Assembly: GCA_966210725.1 (NCBI GenBank)
Contig: CBIHLN010000002.1
Location: 13,932-77,931, forward strand
Direction of reading: 5' to 3'
Length of the DNA stretch: 64,000 nt
From: Lysobacter_C sp966210725
GTDB lineage: Bacteria > Pseudomonadota > Gammaproteobacteria > Xanthomonadales > Xanthomonadaceae
The position numbers and the translations under genes are program-made. This document shows positions 1-10,438 of the stretch, in pieces; the first letter of the stretch is position 1; the number at the start of each line of letters is the position of its first letter. Under the pieces are notes generated by a model. The model did no database searches. It saw only the letters and a list, made by a program, of their open reading frames with translations, and was not told the origin of the DNA.

Positions 1-3000
1 GGGTCCGGACTCCAGCCCGTTGATCAAAGCGACCTCGCGATCCAGCGTTTGCGAACGGCCACTCTGTTGGCGCACCCTGCGCGCCGCTGCCTCCGACAGT
101 CGCGTAAACGTTTCGGGCTTGTCGTGCAGCGTCCGGATGGCATCGGCCATCCCCTTCCAGTCCTCGGCGCCCACGATCAGCGCAGAGCGCTCGTCGACGA
201 ACTCCGGGATCGCGGACACCCGGTTGGTGACTGGGACAAGACCGGATGCCATGGCCTCGTCGCGGGAGACACCCTGCGAGTCGATACGGGTAGGCGCCAG
301 GAAGACCCCGTAGTCGCGATGCATGCCGGCGATTTCGGCCTGGGTGAGGAACCGCTTCTCCAGGACCACGTTCCGCATGCCTCGCAGCGGCTCGACGGTT
401 TGCTCGAACAGTCGGCCGTCGCCCACGAGCCTGAAGTGCAGTGAGGGGAAGTAGGGCTCGCTCGAAAGATCGAGGATTGCCTTGACGGTCAGGTCGTTGG
501 CATAGGTGGGGCGGGTGTAGGGCCGGATCGAAAGGATCTTGAGTCGCTGGTCGATCGTCTTGGGACGGTATGCGAAGAAGTCGCCGTCCACGTGGTTGTG
601 GATGACCGTGTAGCGCGATTCATCGAGTTCGATGCCAACGTCGCGGAATGCTTCGCGTGCGAGGTGCCGCGATACGAACACAAAGGTCACGTTGTCGGGG
701 GGCGCTGCGAAAAGTTCCCGCCAGAACGCCATACGCTCGTTGCTGCGTTGGATACCGCGCTCGCGATCGCGTTCGTCGAGGAAGCTGAACTCACGGCGGT
801 ACCACGGCTGGATTTCCGCGCCATGGATCCAGACAAGGATCCGCCGGTCCGCTGCGTGGGGCTCGAGTACCGACCACAACGCGCGGTCCAGCGAGTGCGC
901 CATCAGCGAGCGATGGGTGTTGCTGCGGATCATGAGTTCGAGATCGGCCAACTGGCCCGACACGACATCCACGCCCTCGAATTCGTCGAATGCCATGTGG
1001 TCGTCGACGAGGCGGAATACGTCGACATCCGTCCCTTCCTCGGCATAGCCCAGTACGCGCCTGTGCACGTACGCATAGCTGTAGAGGTTGGTGTAGGCCG
1101 GATAGCCGCGGCTAATGAGAAGGTGGCGACCCCGCGCCGGCACACCTGCAACCGGCGAGGGCACGTGACCCAGCACGAGGCGCCTGAGCAGGGCTGTCCC
1201 GCTTCCCTGTATGCGCAACCCAAGCCGGACCGTGTGGGTTCCTGCAGGCGCAACCAGGCTGAGATTGGAGCTGCATGCGCGGATCGCATGACCGATCCGC
1301 TCGCCCTTCCCGTCCAGGAAGATCATGACGAAACTCACCAGCATCTCGGATTCAACGGCCATGTTGAACTTGCCGATAGCGCCGTCGAAGAGATCTTCCG
1401 ACGGTACGGGCGAGCTGGCGTACAGGTACACATGCCTGTCGGACGGCAAGGTGGAACGCAGGCGAAGGCCGGCGGCCTCCTGGTCCAGGCGCACGGCGCC
1501 GTGCGCATGCGACCCGACAGGCAACAGTTCGGCGAGACCGGCGGCGTCGATCGACCGGCTCGTGGACTGCTCGGCCGCAAGCACGTCCGCCGCGGTCGCG
1601 GTCTCTGCCAGCCTGTGCAGGCGATTGAGTGAAATGCCGGTCCACAGACCGGGCAAGTCGTCGACTGCCTGGTGTACGTCCTGGCCGGATCCGTCCATGC
1701 AGTAGTTGTACTCGTCGACGGAACAGGCCCCCTCGAGCACGCGATCAGGGCCGTCAAGCGCGACATCCAAAGCGATACGCAAAGGCGTGGAGTGCACAGC
1801 GACGATCGCACGCCGCCAGGCGACCATATCGTTGAGCCGATACTCGCTGCCCGCACCCTGCAAGCGGACCTGTCCCTCTGCCCACGCGTGGTAGGCCGCC
1901 TTGCCGATCACAGACGCATCGGCATAGCGCGTCGCCAACGCGAGATCGAGGAGGTAACTGGGGCCGTAGTGATCTTGCGCGAAAAGGCATGCGAGCCAGG
2001 CATCAGGCCACCGTGCCGTGACATCGATCTGGGCGGCCGCGCGCTCGTCAACCACGGTCAGGCCTGGCCGCAGCGGGACAGGGTCCGACCCCACCGGCAT
2101 GACCAGCAGCAGCTCCTTCCGCGCGTGCACCTGCTGCGAGAACGTCGCCCATGCCGCCTCCGCCTGTGCGGCGTCGGACGCCCTTGCGATCGCGACCACA
2201 TGGGGCAGGTCGCCTTCGAGTGGTTTGCCACCGATCTTTTCGAGTACGTAGCGCCAGCGGTCCTGGTACGTGTGTTCGGAGAGCACCTTGCGCAGGCCTG
2301 CGAGACGGAACCGGCGATAACGTGCTTCGTCCTCCACCAGCGGGCGCACCCTCTGGTCAAGCTGTCCCGCATCGTCACTGGTGATCACGAGGTCGCCCAG
2401 CAGCATCCTCAAGCCACGGGAGAAATTGCTGACCGTGACGGTGTTGCTCGCAAGCAGATCGAATGCCCTGCGGGCGAACATGCTCTGGGACTGTTTGACG
2501 GTATTGATGTTGATGCCGAATCGATAGCCCTTGTAGGCCATCGATATCTGATCGTGCGGAAGCGACCCCTGGATCAGTGGCGCGTACTCATCGGGGAAAA
2601 GCAGGGCAGGATCGTTCTTCTCCGCATTGCGGTCGAAGATCTCGACGGGCCGAAGGGCGCCCATCGCCTTCACAAGGGTCGCGAAATCCCGCTGGCGCTC
2701 GGGGTACTTCGCATAGAAGGAGCCCGCGAAGCAGAACGCGTCCTTCCGGCGGTACTCCTCCATGGGATTGTGATCAGCCGGCTGGCACGCGAAGGGGAGC
2801 CAGTAGACCTGCTCATGGCCGAGCGCGGCCTTGTACGCGCGCACGCAGTCGATATCGGTGGTGAACACGAAATCGAACTGCCGCGCCGTGCGCATGAACA
2901 CGCTGAGGTGGACAGGATCCTCCTTGTTCCAGAAGGCGGTCGGTATGCCCCGTTCCCGGCACCAGCGGATCATTTCGACCAGATCCCTGGACAGGGGATA

Positions 3001-3873
3001 GACCTTGCGGGCCCAGCTCTCCTCAAGCCCCTTCCACGCCGACTCCACCAGCAGCATGTGGGGCAAAAAGTCCTCGATCTCGTCGCGCCAGCTATCGCCG
3101 TGCAGCTGCCTGAAGTTGCCGCAGTGACGGAATGCGGCGAACGAAAACTCGTCCATGACGGTCGCGACGCGCATCGTCGCGGTGTCATCGGGAAGGCGCG
3201 GTGCGGTCGCGGTGCCCAACAGCATGCGGGCAATGCTCCTTGCGGCGTCATTCTCTTCGGCATCCGCCAGCGCCCGCCCTGCACCCAATGACAGCTCGGG
3301 GCCGAAGTCCGGCCTGTCGGACGTGCTCACTCCTCCTCCACGCAGCCGCCTCAGGATCCGAGGCCACAACTCCCTGCACAGCTTCGCCAGCGCCACGGGC
3401 AGGTGCAGGAGGCTGGACGGCTGACGCACCGCATCAACCAGCAACGAACCAAGCCGGAACGCAAAGGAACTCCGCAACGCCGCCACTTCCGCCTCGGCAG
3501 CCGACAACGCGCGACGTTGCTGCACCGCCTGGCGATTGAGTCGCGCCCGGTAGGCAAGTTGCTCCTCAAGCTTGGACGCCAGCCTGCGCATTTCTGCAGC
3601 ACGTGCGTCCAGCCCGTCCAGCGATATTTCCCTATCGTTGGCCGCCGACGTCGAAAGAGTCCCTACGGACTCTTCGACGGCTGTGATCGCACGGGACAGC
3701 GCGTCTGCCGAAACCGGATCCATCCGCCCCTGCTCCAGCGCCAGGTCCAGCGCTTCGCGCAGCGCCACGCATGCCTCAACAACAGGCAGCGACTGTCCGG
3801 CACTGTCAGCGCTCCCGGTGTGGGAGGCATGGTCACCTATGGCGTTGGCTTCGGAGTTGGGCGTGTCGGACAT
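1..3873 (-). CDS. Very large two-domain glycosyltransferase, 3' end beyond the window
   Basis: An open frame of 1,291 codons runs from ATG 3873 to the window edge without a stop; an in-frame TAG lies just upstream of the ATG. Residues 60-130 look coiled-coil (MRRLASKLEEQLAYR). Residues about 235-570 resemble CgeB-type glycosyltransferases (GININTVKQSQSMFARRAF near 452). A middle part contains YGPSYLLDLAL and a beta-rich stretch. Residues about 915-1291 form a GT4-type domain (HNHVDGDFF at 1092, then FLAPTRIDSQGVSRDEAMASG, the usual nucleotide-sugar E/D loop region). It lies 45 bp downstream of wecC in the O-antigen cluster, so a role in adding two sugars to the LPS O-chain is likely. Acceptor and sugars cannot be read from sequence. 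The class is fairly sure; the domain borders are approximate. Confidence 0.8.
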   Translation of the reverse strand, partial: MSDTPNSEANAIGDHASHTGSADSAGQSLPVVEACVALREALDLALEQGRMDPVSADALSRAITAVEESVGTLSTSAANDREISLDGLDARAAEMRRLASKLEEQLAYRARLNRQAVQQRRALSAAEAEVAALRSSFAFRLGSLLVDAVRQPSSLLHLPVALAKLCRELWPRILRRLRGGGVSTSDRPDFGPELSLGAGRALADAEENDAARSIARMLLGTATAPRLPDDTATMRVATVMDEFSFAAFRHCGNFRQLHGDSWRDEIEDFLPHMLLVESAWKGLEESWARKVYPLSRDLVEMIRWCRERGIPTAFWNKEDPVHLSVFMRTARQFDFVFTTDIDCVRAYKAALGHEQVYWLPFACQPADHNPMEEYRRKDAFCFAGSFYAKYPERQRDFATLVKAMGALRPVEIFDRNAEKNDPALLFPDEYAPLIQGSLPHDQISMAYKGYRFGININTVKQSQSMFARRAFDLLASNTVTVSNFSRGLRMLLGDLVITSDDAGQLDQRVRPLVEDEARYRRFRLAGLRKVLSEHTYQDRWRYVLEKIGGKPLEGDLPHVVAIARASDAAQAEAAWATFSQQVHARKELLLVMPVGSDPVPLRPGLTVVDERAAAQIDVTARWPDAWLACLFAQDHYGPSYLLDLALATRYADASVIGKAAYHAWAEGQVRLQGAGSEYRLNDMVAWRRAIVAVHSTPLRIALDVALDGPDRVLEGACSVDEYNYCMDGSGQDVHQAVDDLPGLWTGISLNRLHRLAETATAADVLAAEQSTSRSIDAAGLAELLPVGSHAHGAVRLDQEAAGLRLRSTLPSDRHVYLYASSPVPSEDLFDGAIGKFNMAVESEMLVSFVMIFLDGKGERIGHAIRACSSNLSLVAPAGTHTVRLGLRIQGSGTALLRRLVLGHVPSPVAGVPARGRHLLISRGYPAYTNLYSYAYVHRRVLGYAEEGTDVDVFRLVDDHMAFDEFEGVDVVSGQLADLELMIRSNTHRSLMAHSLDRALWSVLEPHAADRRILVWIHGAEIQPWYRREFSFLDERDRERGIQRSNERMAFWRELFAAPPDNVTFVFVSRHLAREAFRDVGIELDESRYTVIHNHVDGDFFAYRPKTIDQRLKILSIRPYTRPTYANDLTVKAILDLSSEPYFPSLHFRLVGDGRLFEQTVEPLRGMRNVVLEKRFLTQAEIAGMHRDYGVFLAPTRIDSQGVSRDEAMASGLVPVTNRVSAIPEFVDERSALIVGAEDWKGMADAIRTLHDKPETFTRLSEAAARRVRQQSGRSQTLDREVALINGLESGP

Positions 3874-3918
3874 GTACAACCAGACTGGCAAGGATGAAGC
3901 AGCGGGCGCCTATGGGAA

Positions 3919-5190
3919 CTATCGCCAATATCCGACGGTATCCACCAGGTGCTTGCCTTCAGGCCGCGGAAAGGCACGGAAGGCGGTGTGCCCTACCAGC
4001 AGGACGACAATCCCGGCCTTGGCAAACGCCTCTTCGGCAGCCACCAGGTTGAGGCCCGCACGTTGCCGCATGCTGTCATCCAACGCATCCGCGTAGGGAT
4101 CGCTGGAGAGAATGCGATCGCCATGCTTTGACGTAAGGGATTCAGCAATCGAGAACGCCGGGCTTTCGCGGAAGTCATCCACGTCGGGCTTGTACGTCAG
4201 TCCCAGGCAGGCCACCTGTGCGTCGGGCCAGCGCTTCATCGCCTGCTCGACCTGGTCGATGACGAATTGCGTCTTGCCGTCGTTGATCTCGCGTGTCGCG
4301 CGAATCAGGCGCGAACGTTCTGGCGCACTGGCCACGATGAACCACGGGTCGACCGCAATGCAGTGACCTCCCACGCCGGGCCCGGGATTGAGGATATTGA
4401 CGCGGGGGTGCCGGTTCGCCAGCTCGATGACCTTCCATGCATCCAACGAGAGATCGGAGCAGATCATCGACAACTCGTTGGCGAATGCGATGTTGACGTC
4501 CCGGAACGCGTTCTCGGTCAACTTGACCATCTCGGCGGTCCGGTCGTCAGACAGGTGGCAGGTGCCTCGTACGAACGCGCCGTACAAACGCGCAGCACGC
4601 TCGGAGCATCGCGCCGTCATTCCACCAATGATCCGGTCGTTCTCCACCAGCTCCTGGAGCATGCGCCCCGGAATGATGCGCTCAGGGCAATAGGCGATGC
4701 AGACATCGGCCTCTTCTCCCTTCTGCTGCGGAAAGCTCAAGTCGGGACGCGCGTTGGCGAAGAGCTCGGCCAGCATCCCGGTCGTCCCAACGGGGGACGT
4801 TGACTCGAGGATGACAAGATCACCTTTTTTGAGATGCGGAGCGATCGCCTCGCCCGCGGCACGGACATACGTAACATCCGGCGTCCGCTCCTGGTCATGA
4901 CCTACGGGGGTAGGGACTGCAATGATGAAAGCATCGGCCTGTACCGGAGTCGTGGTCGCGCGAAGCATGCCCGCCTTGACGCAACGCCCCACGAGTTCAT
5001 CGAGCTCGCCCTCCTCGATGTGCGCTGTTCCCGCATTCACCGCGGCGACGGCTTTGGGATTGATGTCCACGCCGGTCACATCCACACCCGTCGACGCGAA
5101 CATGGCGGCAGTAGGCAGACCGATGTAGCCCAGGCCTATCACCGCCAGTGACGTGGGGCGGGCTTGCGATGTGTTGTCCGTCTGATTCAT
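3919..5190 (-). CDS. wecC: UDP-N-acetyl-D-mannosamine dehydrogenase (nucleotide-sugar 6-dehydrogenase)
   Basis: A 423-residue member of the UDP-glucose/GDP-mannose dehydrogenase family, which oxidises UDP-ManNAc to UDP-ManNAcA with two NAD+. The N-terminal Rossmann motif is GLGYIGLP (residues 19-26). A Lys223-containing MVKLTENAFRDVNIAFANE segment and the catalytic Cys277 in GVGGHCIAVDPWF are intact. The closest match in my judgement is WecC (HPRVNILNPGPGVGGHC), but other UDP-HexNAc dehydrogenases share this pattern. Start ATG 5190 has AGGA upstream. It lies between wzt and the large glycosyltransferase, consistent with supplying an acidic sugar for O-antigen. Confidence 0.85.
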   Translation of the reverse strand: MNQTDNTSQARPTSLAVIGLGYIGLPTAAMFASTGVDVTGVDINPKAVAAVNAGTAHIEEGELDELVGRCVKAGMLRATTTPVQADAFIIAVPTPVGHDQERTPDVTYVRAAGEAIAPHLKKGDLVILESTSPVGTTGMLAELFANARPDLSFPQQKGEEADVCIAYCPERIIPGRMLQELVENDRIIGGMTARCSERAARLYGAFVRGTCHLSDDRTAEMVKLTENAFRDVNIAFANELSMICSDLSLDAWKVIELANRHPRVNILNPGPGVGGHCIAVDPWFIVASAPERSRLIRATREINDGKTQFVIDQVEQAMKRWPDAQVACLGLTYKPDVDDFRESPAFSIAESLTSKHGDRILSSDPYADALDDSMRQRAGLNLVAAEEAFAKAGIVVLLVGHTAFRAFPRPEGKHLVDTVGYWR

Positions 5191-5217
5191 ATCGATTGAT
5201 TCCTGGTAACCGATCCA

Positions 5218-5226
5218 TTTTTTTTT
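5218..5226. repeat. Homopolymer tract (nine A on the coding strand) before wecC
   Basis: Nine consecutive T on the plus strand (nine A in the direction of transcription) in the 52-bp spacer between the wzt stop and the wecC start. Such runs are rare in this GC-rich sequence. It lies 28-36 nt upstream of the wecC ATG. Confidence 0.9.
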
Positions 5227-5242
5227 CGTGCAATGAGCGCCG

Positions 5243-6085
5243 TTACGCGGCTGGCGTCTTACCCCGGTCCCTGGGAGCTGCGGCCTTCCGCTTCTTCGCG
5301 TTCACCGGGCGCTTTTCACGCCGGGGTACGTAGCCGGGCAGCGCTTGGTAGATTTCCTTGTACGCATCGATGGCCTCCTCAACAGGGCCAAGGAACACCT
5401 GTCTGCCGCCATCGAGGACGAGTCCTCGATTACAGGTTTTCCTGACTGTCCCAAGGTTGTGGCTGGCCATGACCATGATGCGACAGCCATCGACACGATC
5501 CGAAAGACGTGCTCGCGCCTTGCTGACAAAGCTGGCATCACCGGCACCGAACCATTCGTCCATCAGCATGATGTCGTGCTGGACAGCGGTGGAAATGGCG
5601 AAGCCAAGCCGCATGCGCTGGCCGGATGAGAGCGTTAGCAGGCGATGCTGGGCGACAGTAGACAACCCGGCGAAGTCGAGAATCGTGCCGGCCAGCTCCG
5701 ACATGGTCGACAAGGAAAAGCCCATTGCGGTACCGCGAAGGAAAATATTCTCGCGTACCGTGGCGTTCTGATTGAAGCCAAGGGACAAATTGAGAAGTGC
5801 CTGTCTGGTCCCGTTAAGGACGACGCTGCCGCTGGTAGGTTGGAACGCGCCGCTCAAGACCCGGAGGAGCGTCGTCTTGCCTGCCCCGTTACGCCCCAGG
5901 ATCGCAACGCGGTCTCCATCGTCGAACCTGAAATCAAGGCCATCCAGAATCGTCCGGTACTCCCGGCTCGAGCGTACGAATGCTTCCGACAGCACTTCGC
6001 GCACCCAGCCTGAGGCCGCCGGGGTACGTTTGACGAAATTGGGAACCTCGAGCGCCAGGTCGCGCGCTATCACGCTTACATTCAT
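5243..6085 (-). CDS. wzt: O-antigen/polysaccharide ABC exporter, ATP-binding subunit
   Basis: A 280-residue ABC ATPase. Walker A GRNGAGKTT is at residues 64-72, signature LSSGQ at 152-156 and Walker B IMLMDEW at 172-178. It pairs with the Wzm-like permease immediately upstream to flip undecaprenyl-linked polysaccharide across the inner membrane. I chose ATG 6085 because it begins 8 bp after the permease stop and gives the family N-terminus (MNVSVIARDLALEVPNF); the frame stays open further upstream but would overlap wzm. The protein ends soon after the ATPase core in a basic tail (KKRKAAAPRDRGK). It lacks the C-terminal carbohydrate-binding domain that some Wzt proteins use for chain-length recognition. 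Confidence 0.9.
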   Translation of the reverse strand: MNVSVIARDLALEVPNFVKRTPAASGWVREVLSEAFVRSSREYRTILDGLDFRFDDGDRVAILGRNGAGKTTLLRVLSGAFQPTSGSVVLNGTRQALLNLSLGFNQNATVRENIFLRGTAMGFSLSTMSELAGTILDFAGLSTVAQHRLLTLSSGQRMRLGFAISTAVQHDIMLMDEWFGAGDASFVSKARARLSDRVDGCRIMVMASHNLGTVRKTCNRGLVLDGGRQVFLGPVEEAIDAYKEIYQALPGYVPRREKRPVNAKKRKAAAPRDRGKTPAA

Positions 6086-6093
6086 GTCCAAGG

Positions 6094-6927
6094 TCAGACC
6101 CACAGCGCGACGAAGCGCGCATACCGCCGATAGAGAAGCGCCGCAAGCAGCCACCCCACCACGGCCATCATGCAGGCGACGATGATCGACGCCTGCTCCG
6201 GCGCGTGCCCCAGAACTGGTGCGCGAACCAAGTCCACCAGATGGAATGCCGGATTGAGTCGCGCCAGCATCCCGCGCAATGAGTCGGGCGGAAAACGATC
6301 AATCATCCAAAGGATGGGGGTCAGCAGGAACCCAGCCACCAGAACGGTGCCGATGGCATCCTTGGTGTCAGGAAACCGCGCACCGACAAGCCCGATGCAG
6401 ACGGCTACCCAGAACAAATTGGCCAGCAGGAGCGGCATGGTGATCGCAATGGTCGCGAGCGATGCGATGCCTTCCCAGGATTGGTACCAGAGTACGACCG
6501 GGACCACCACGACCAGGCCGAACAGCATCTGCAGTCCGGCCTTGGTGAACGAGCGCAGAATGAAGTCGGTCAAACGTACCCGGCCATCCATGATGAACGC
6601 CTTGTGGGATGCGAATGCGCCCGCGGACTCATTGATAACTTGAAGCATGAACCGCCAGACCACGTAACCCGTGGCCAGGTACGGCATGTACGTCTCGATG
6701 GGATAGCCCATCAGTCGCGAATACACGTTGCCGAGCAAAAGCACGAAGATCGCGGTGGGAAGGCACAACCAAGCCAAGCCGAGCAATGAGCCACGATATC
6801 GGGTTACCAGGTCGAGCCAGCTGGAGTACATCCAGAAGGATGGCGACTTCAGGCTCTCGACCAGGCTGGCAAAAAGTCCCGCCGGCCGCGCCGAAAGAGT
6901 GCCGGTCATTCCGGCAGGAGATGTCAT
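6094..6927 (-). CDS. wzm: O-antigen/polysaccharide ABC exporter, permease subunit
   Basis: A 277-residue ABC-2 type integral membrane protein with about six hydrophobic segments, starting with LGLAWLCLPTAIFVLLLG. The segment DLVTRYRGSLLGLAW is typical of Wzm/KpsM/TagG permeases. With Wzt it forms the O-chain exporter of the inner membrane. The start codon overlaps the metB stop (ATGA, 6924-6927), so translation is probably coupled to metB. Confidence 0.9.
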   Translation of the reverse strand: MTSPAGMTGTLSARPAGLFASLVESLKSPSFWMYSSWLDLVTRYRGSLLGLAWLCLPTAIFVLLLGNVYSRLMGYPIETYMPYLATGYVVWRFMLQVINESAGAFASHKAFIMDGRVRLTDFILRSFTKAGLQMLFGLVVVVPVVLWYQSWEGIASLATIAITMPLLLANLFWVAVCIGLVGARFPDTKDAIGTVLVAGFLLTPILWMIDRFPPDSLRGMLARLNPAFHLVDLVRAPVLGHAPEQASIIVACMMAVVGWLLAALLYRRYARFVALWV

Positions 6928-8111
6928 TGACGCGACTCCAGCGCGCGCTCCAGGTCGGCTCGCAGGTCCTCGCAGCTTTCCACGCCCACCGACAATCGAA
7001 CCAGTCCATCCGACAGCCCCAGCTGCGCGCGCCGCTCGGCCGGCACGGAGGCATGGGTCATGATCGCCGGGTGGTTGACCAGGCTTTCCACGCCGCCGAG
7101 CGACTCGGCCAGCGCGAACAGCTCGGTGCGCTCGCAGAAGCGCCTGGCGGCGTCGAGGCCGCCCTTGAGGACGATCGACACCATGCCGCCGAAGCCGTCC
7201 ATCTGGCGCCTGGCCAGCTCATGCTGCGGGTGCGACGCCAGACCCGGGTAGATGACCTTTTCGATCGCCGGGTGGCCTTCCAGCCATGCGGCCAGGGCTT
7301 GGGCGTTCTCGCAGTGGGCCTTCATGCGCAGGTGCAGGGTCTTCAGTCCGCGCAGGGCGAGGAAGCTGTCGAACGGGCCCTGCACGCCGCCGATGGAGTT
7401 CTGCAGGAACGCCATCTGCTCGGCCAGTTCGGCATCGTCGCCGACCACCACCATGCCGCCGACCATGTCCGAGTGCCCGTTGAGGTACTTGGTGGCGGAG
7501 TGCATGACGATGTGCGCGCCGTGTTCCAGCGGGCGCTGCAGGATCGGCGAGCTGAAGGTGTTGTCCACCACCACGATGAGGCCGCGCTTGCGGGCGATCG
7601 CGGCGATCTGCGCGATGTCCACCAGCTTGAGCAGCGGGTTGGTGGGGGTCTCGATCCAGACCATCTTGGTTTCGGGCCGGATCGCAGCCTCGAACGCGGC
7701 TGCGTCCGCCAGGTCGACCCAGCTGAAATCCAGGCCGGCGCTGCGGCGGCGCACGCGCTCGAACAGGCGGTAGGTGCCGCCGTAGACGTCATCCATCGCG
7801 ATCACGTGGCTGCCCGTGTCGAGCATCTCCAGGATCGTCGAGGTCGCCGCCAGCCCGGACGCGAACGCGAAACCGCGGGTGCCGCCTTCCAGCGCCGCCA
7901 CGCACCGCTCGTAGGCGAACCGGGTCGGGTTGTGGCTGCGCGAGTACTCGAAGCCCTGGTGCTCGCCCGGGCTGGACTGCACGTAGGTCGAGGTCGCATA
8001 AATCGGCGTCATCACGGCGCCGGTGCTGGGGTCCGGCGACTGGCCGGCGTGGATCGCCAGCGTGCCAAGGCCCTGCTTGTGCGGGCCGCCGTGGGGGGTG
8101 TCAGTGCTCAT
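6924..8111 (-). CDS. metB: Cystathionine gamma-synthase/gamma-lyase (PLP, Cys/Met metabolism)
   Basis: A 395-residue PLP enzyme of the Cys/Met metabolism family. It has the PLP lysine (Lys208 in HSATKYLNGHSDM), the phosphate-binding ASGLAAT segment and the ETPTNPLLK motif. Whether it acts as synthase or lyase cannot be decided from motifs; cbs lies next to it, which would fit reverse transsulfuration by a gamma-lyase. ATG 8111 has an AAGGA Shine-Dalgarno 5 nt upstream. In Xanthomonas the variable LPS locus lies between metB and etfA (established knowledge), and here too the O-antigen exporter follows directly. Confidence 0.9.
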   Translation of the reverse strand: MSTDTPHGGPHKQGLGTLAIHAGQSPDPSTGAVMTPIYATSTYVQSSPGEHQGFEYSRSHNPTRFAYERCVAALEGGTRGFAFASGLAATSTILEMLDTGSHVIAMDDVYGGTYRLFERVRRRSAGLDFSWVDLADAAAFEAAIRPETKMVWIETPTNPLLKLVDIAQIAAIARKRGLIVVVDNTFSSPILQRPLEHGAHIVMHSATKYLNGHSDMVGGMVVVGDDAELAEQMAFLQNSIGGVQGPFDSFLALRGLKTLHLRMKAHCENAQALAAWLEGHPAIEKVIYPGLASHPQHELARRQMDGFGGMVSIVLKGGLDAARRFCERTELFALAESLGGVESLVNHPAIMTHASVPAERRAQLGLSDGLVRLSVGVESCEDLRADLERALESRQ

Positions 8112-8253
8112 CAAAATCCTTCACGTCCGCGGCCATGCGCGGCCGCGGATTCTACCATCCGGGCCTGCCCGCCCGGCCTTGGCAGGCCCTTGCAACTGAA
8201 CAAGTGAAGGGCCCGGTCGGGCTGGGGCCCCGGGTGCGCTTTGCTTACCCGGG

Positions 8254-9630
<1,377 letters not shown>

Positions 9631-9759
9631 GCGCAGGACAACGGCAGCGCCGCGGACGCCGCGGCAGGCCGGGGGATTCTAAGGGAGGTGGCGGTGGGTG
9701 TCCGGCCGGTGCATTCGGCGGCGCCACCCCCGCAAGGGCCGTGCACGCCGGACCGGACC

Positions 9760-9794
9760 GCCGCCGCGACTGCCTCGCTGGCAGCCGCGGCGGC
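9760..9794 (-). terminator. Strong GC hairpin downstream of the YdcH-like gene
   Basis: A nearly perfect stem (nine GC-rich pairs, one mismatch, then five pairs around a 5-nt loop) lies between the small gene ending at 9855 and cbs. There is no T run after it, so it is terminator-like or an mRNA-stabilising structure rather than a canonical intrinsic terminator. Confidence 0.45.
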
Positions 9795-9854
9795 TCCGGG
9801 GCCGCGATCCGGGAGGGCCGACGAGGTACCCCGCCCGGGCCGCGACGTCAGGCT

Positions 9855-10070
9855 TCAGTGCTGGGCGTCGTACAGCCGGACCAGGCGGTCCTTCGCAGCC
9901 AGCTTCTCGCGCTTCATCTGCCCCAGGGTGAGGTCATCGATCGGCAGCACGCCCAGTTCGGCGTCCATCACCTTCTTGTCGAGCACCTGGTGGCGTTGGT
10001 AGAGCTGTTTGAATTCGGGGTTGGCCTTGATCAGCGCGTCGATTTCAGGCTGCGGTTGTTCTTCGAACAT
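9855..10070 (-). CDS. YdcH-like DUF465 small protein
   Basis: A 71-residue acidic, helical protein (MFEEQPQPEIDALIKANPEF, then LTLGQMKREKLAAKDRL), matching the DUF465/YdcH family of small coiled-coil proteins whose role is unknown. The start ATG 10070 is set by a good Shine-Dalgarno, GGAGG, 5 nt upstream; longer frames upstream are Pro/Gly-rich and not credible. It is a monocistronic unit between cbs and the OmpA-like gene. Confidence 0.8.
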   Translation of the reverse strand: MFEEQPQPEIDALIKANPEFKQLYQRHQVLDKKVMDAELGVLPIDDLTLGQMKREKLAAKDRLVRLYDAQH

Positions 10071-10438
10071 GAAAGCCTCCTTCAGCACGAATGCAAACGC
10101 CCCGGCCGGAGGCCAGGGCGTTGCGGGGGGATCGCTGGGGCTGTCGGGCGGATGGCCGGGGCCGGGTTGCACAGGCCGGCCGGACGCTGGTCCACGTCGG
10201 CAAGGTCCTGCGGCAGGGGCGCTTGGGTCATCGACTCGACTCATCGCCAGGCGGTTGGAAGCCACCTGGGTATCCGACGCTACTCCTGCATCCACGGGCC
10301 GACAAGCGCAGCCCGTCGCATCGCCGACGGGCGGGCGCCATGCTGGACGCCACGCCCGCTCAACCGCGGGATGTGCGCCGCAGTCAGCTTGCTAAGCAGG
10401 CGATGAACCCGCACCGCGCGTGATTCGAGATCGCCTGT
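10071..10438. other. Intergenic region with one terminator-like hairpin
   Basis: This 368-bp stretch holds no credible gene. A hairpin at 10096-10122 (AACGCCC paired with GGGCGTT, plus an inner GGCC/GGCC stem) is followed on the minus strand by TTTGCATT. It could end transcripts from the OmpA-like operon upstream. Promoter elements for the YdcH-like gene must lie here but none stands out. Confidence 0.5.
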
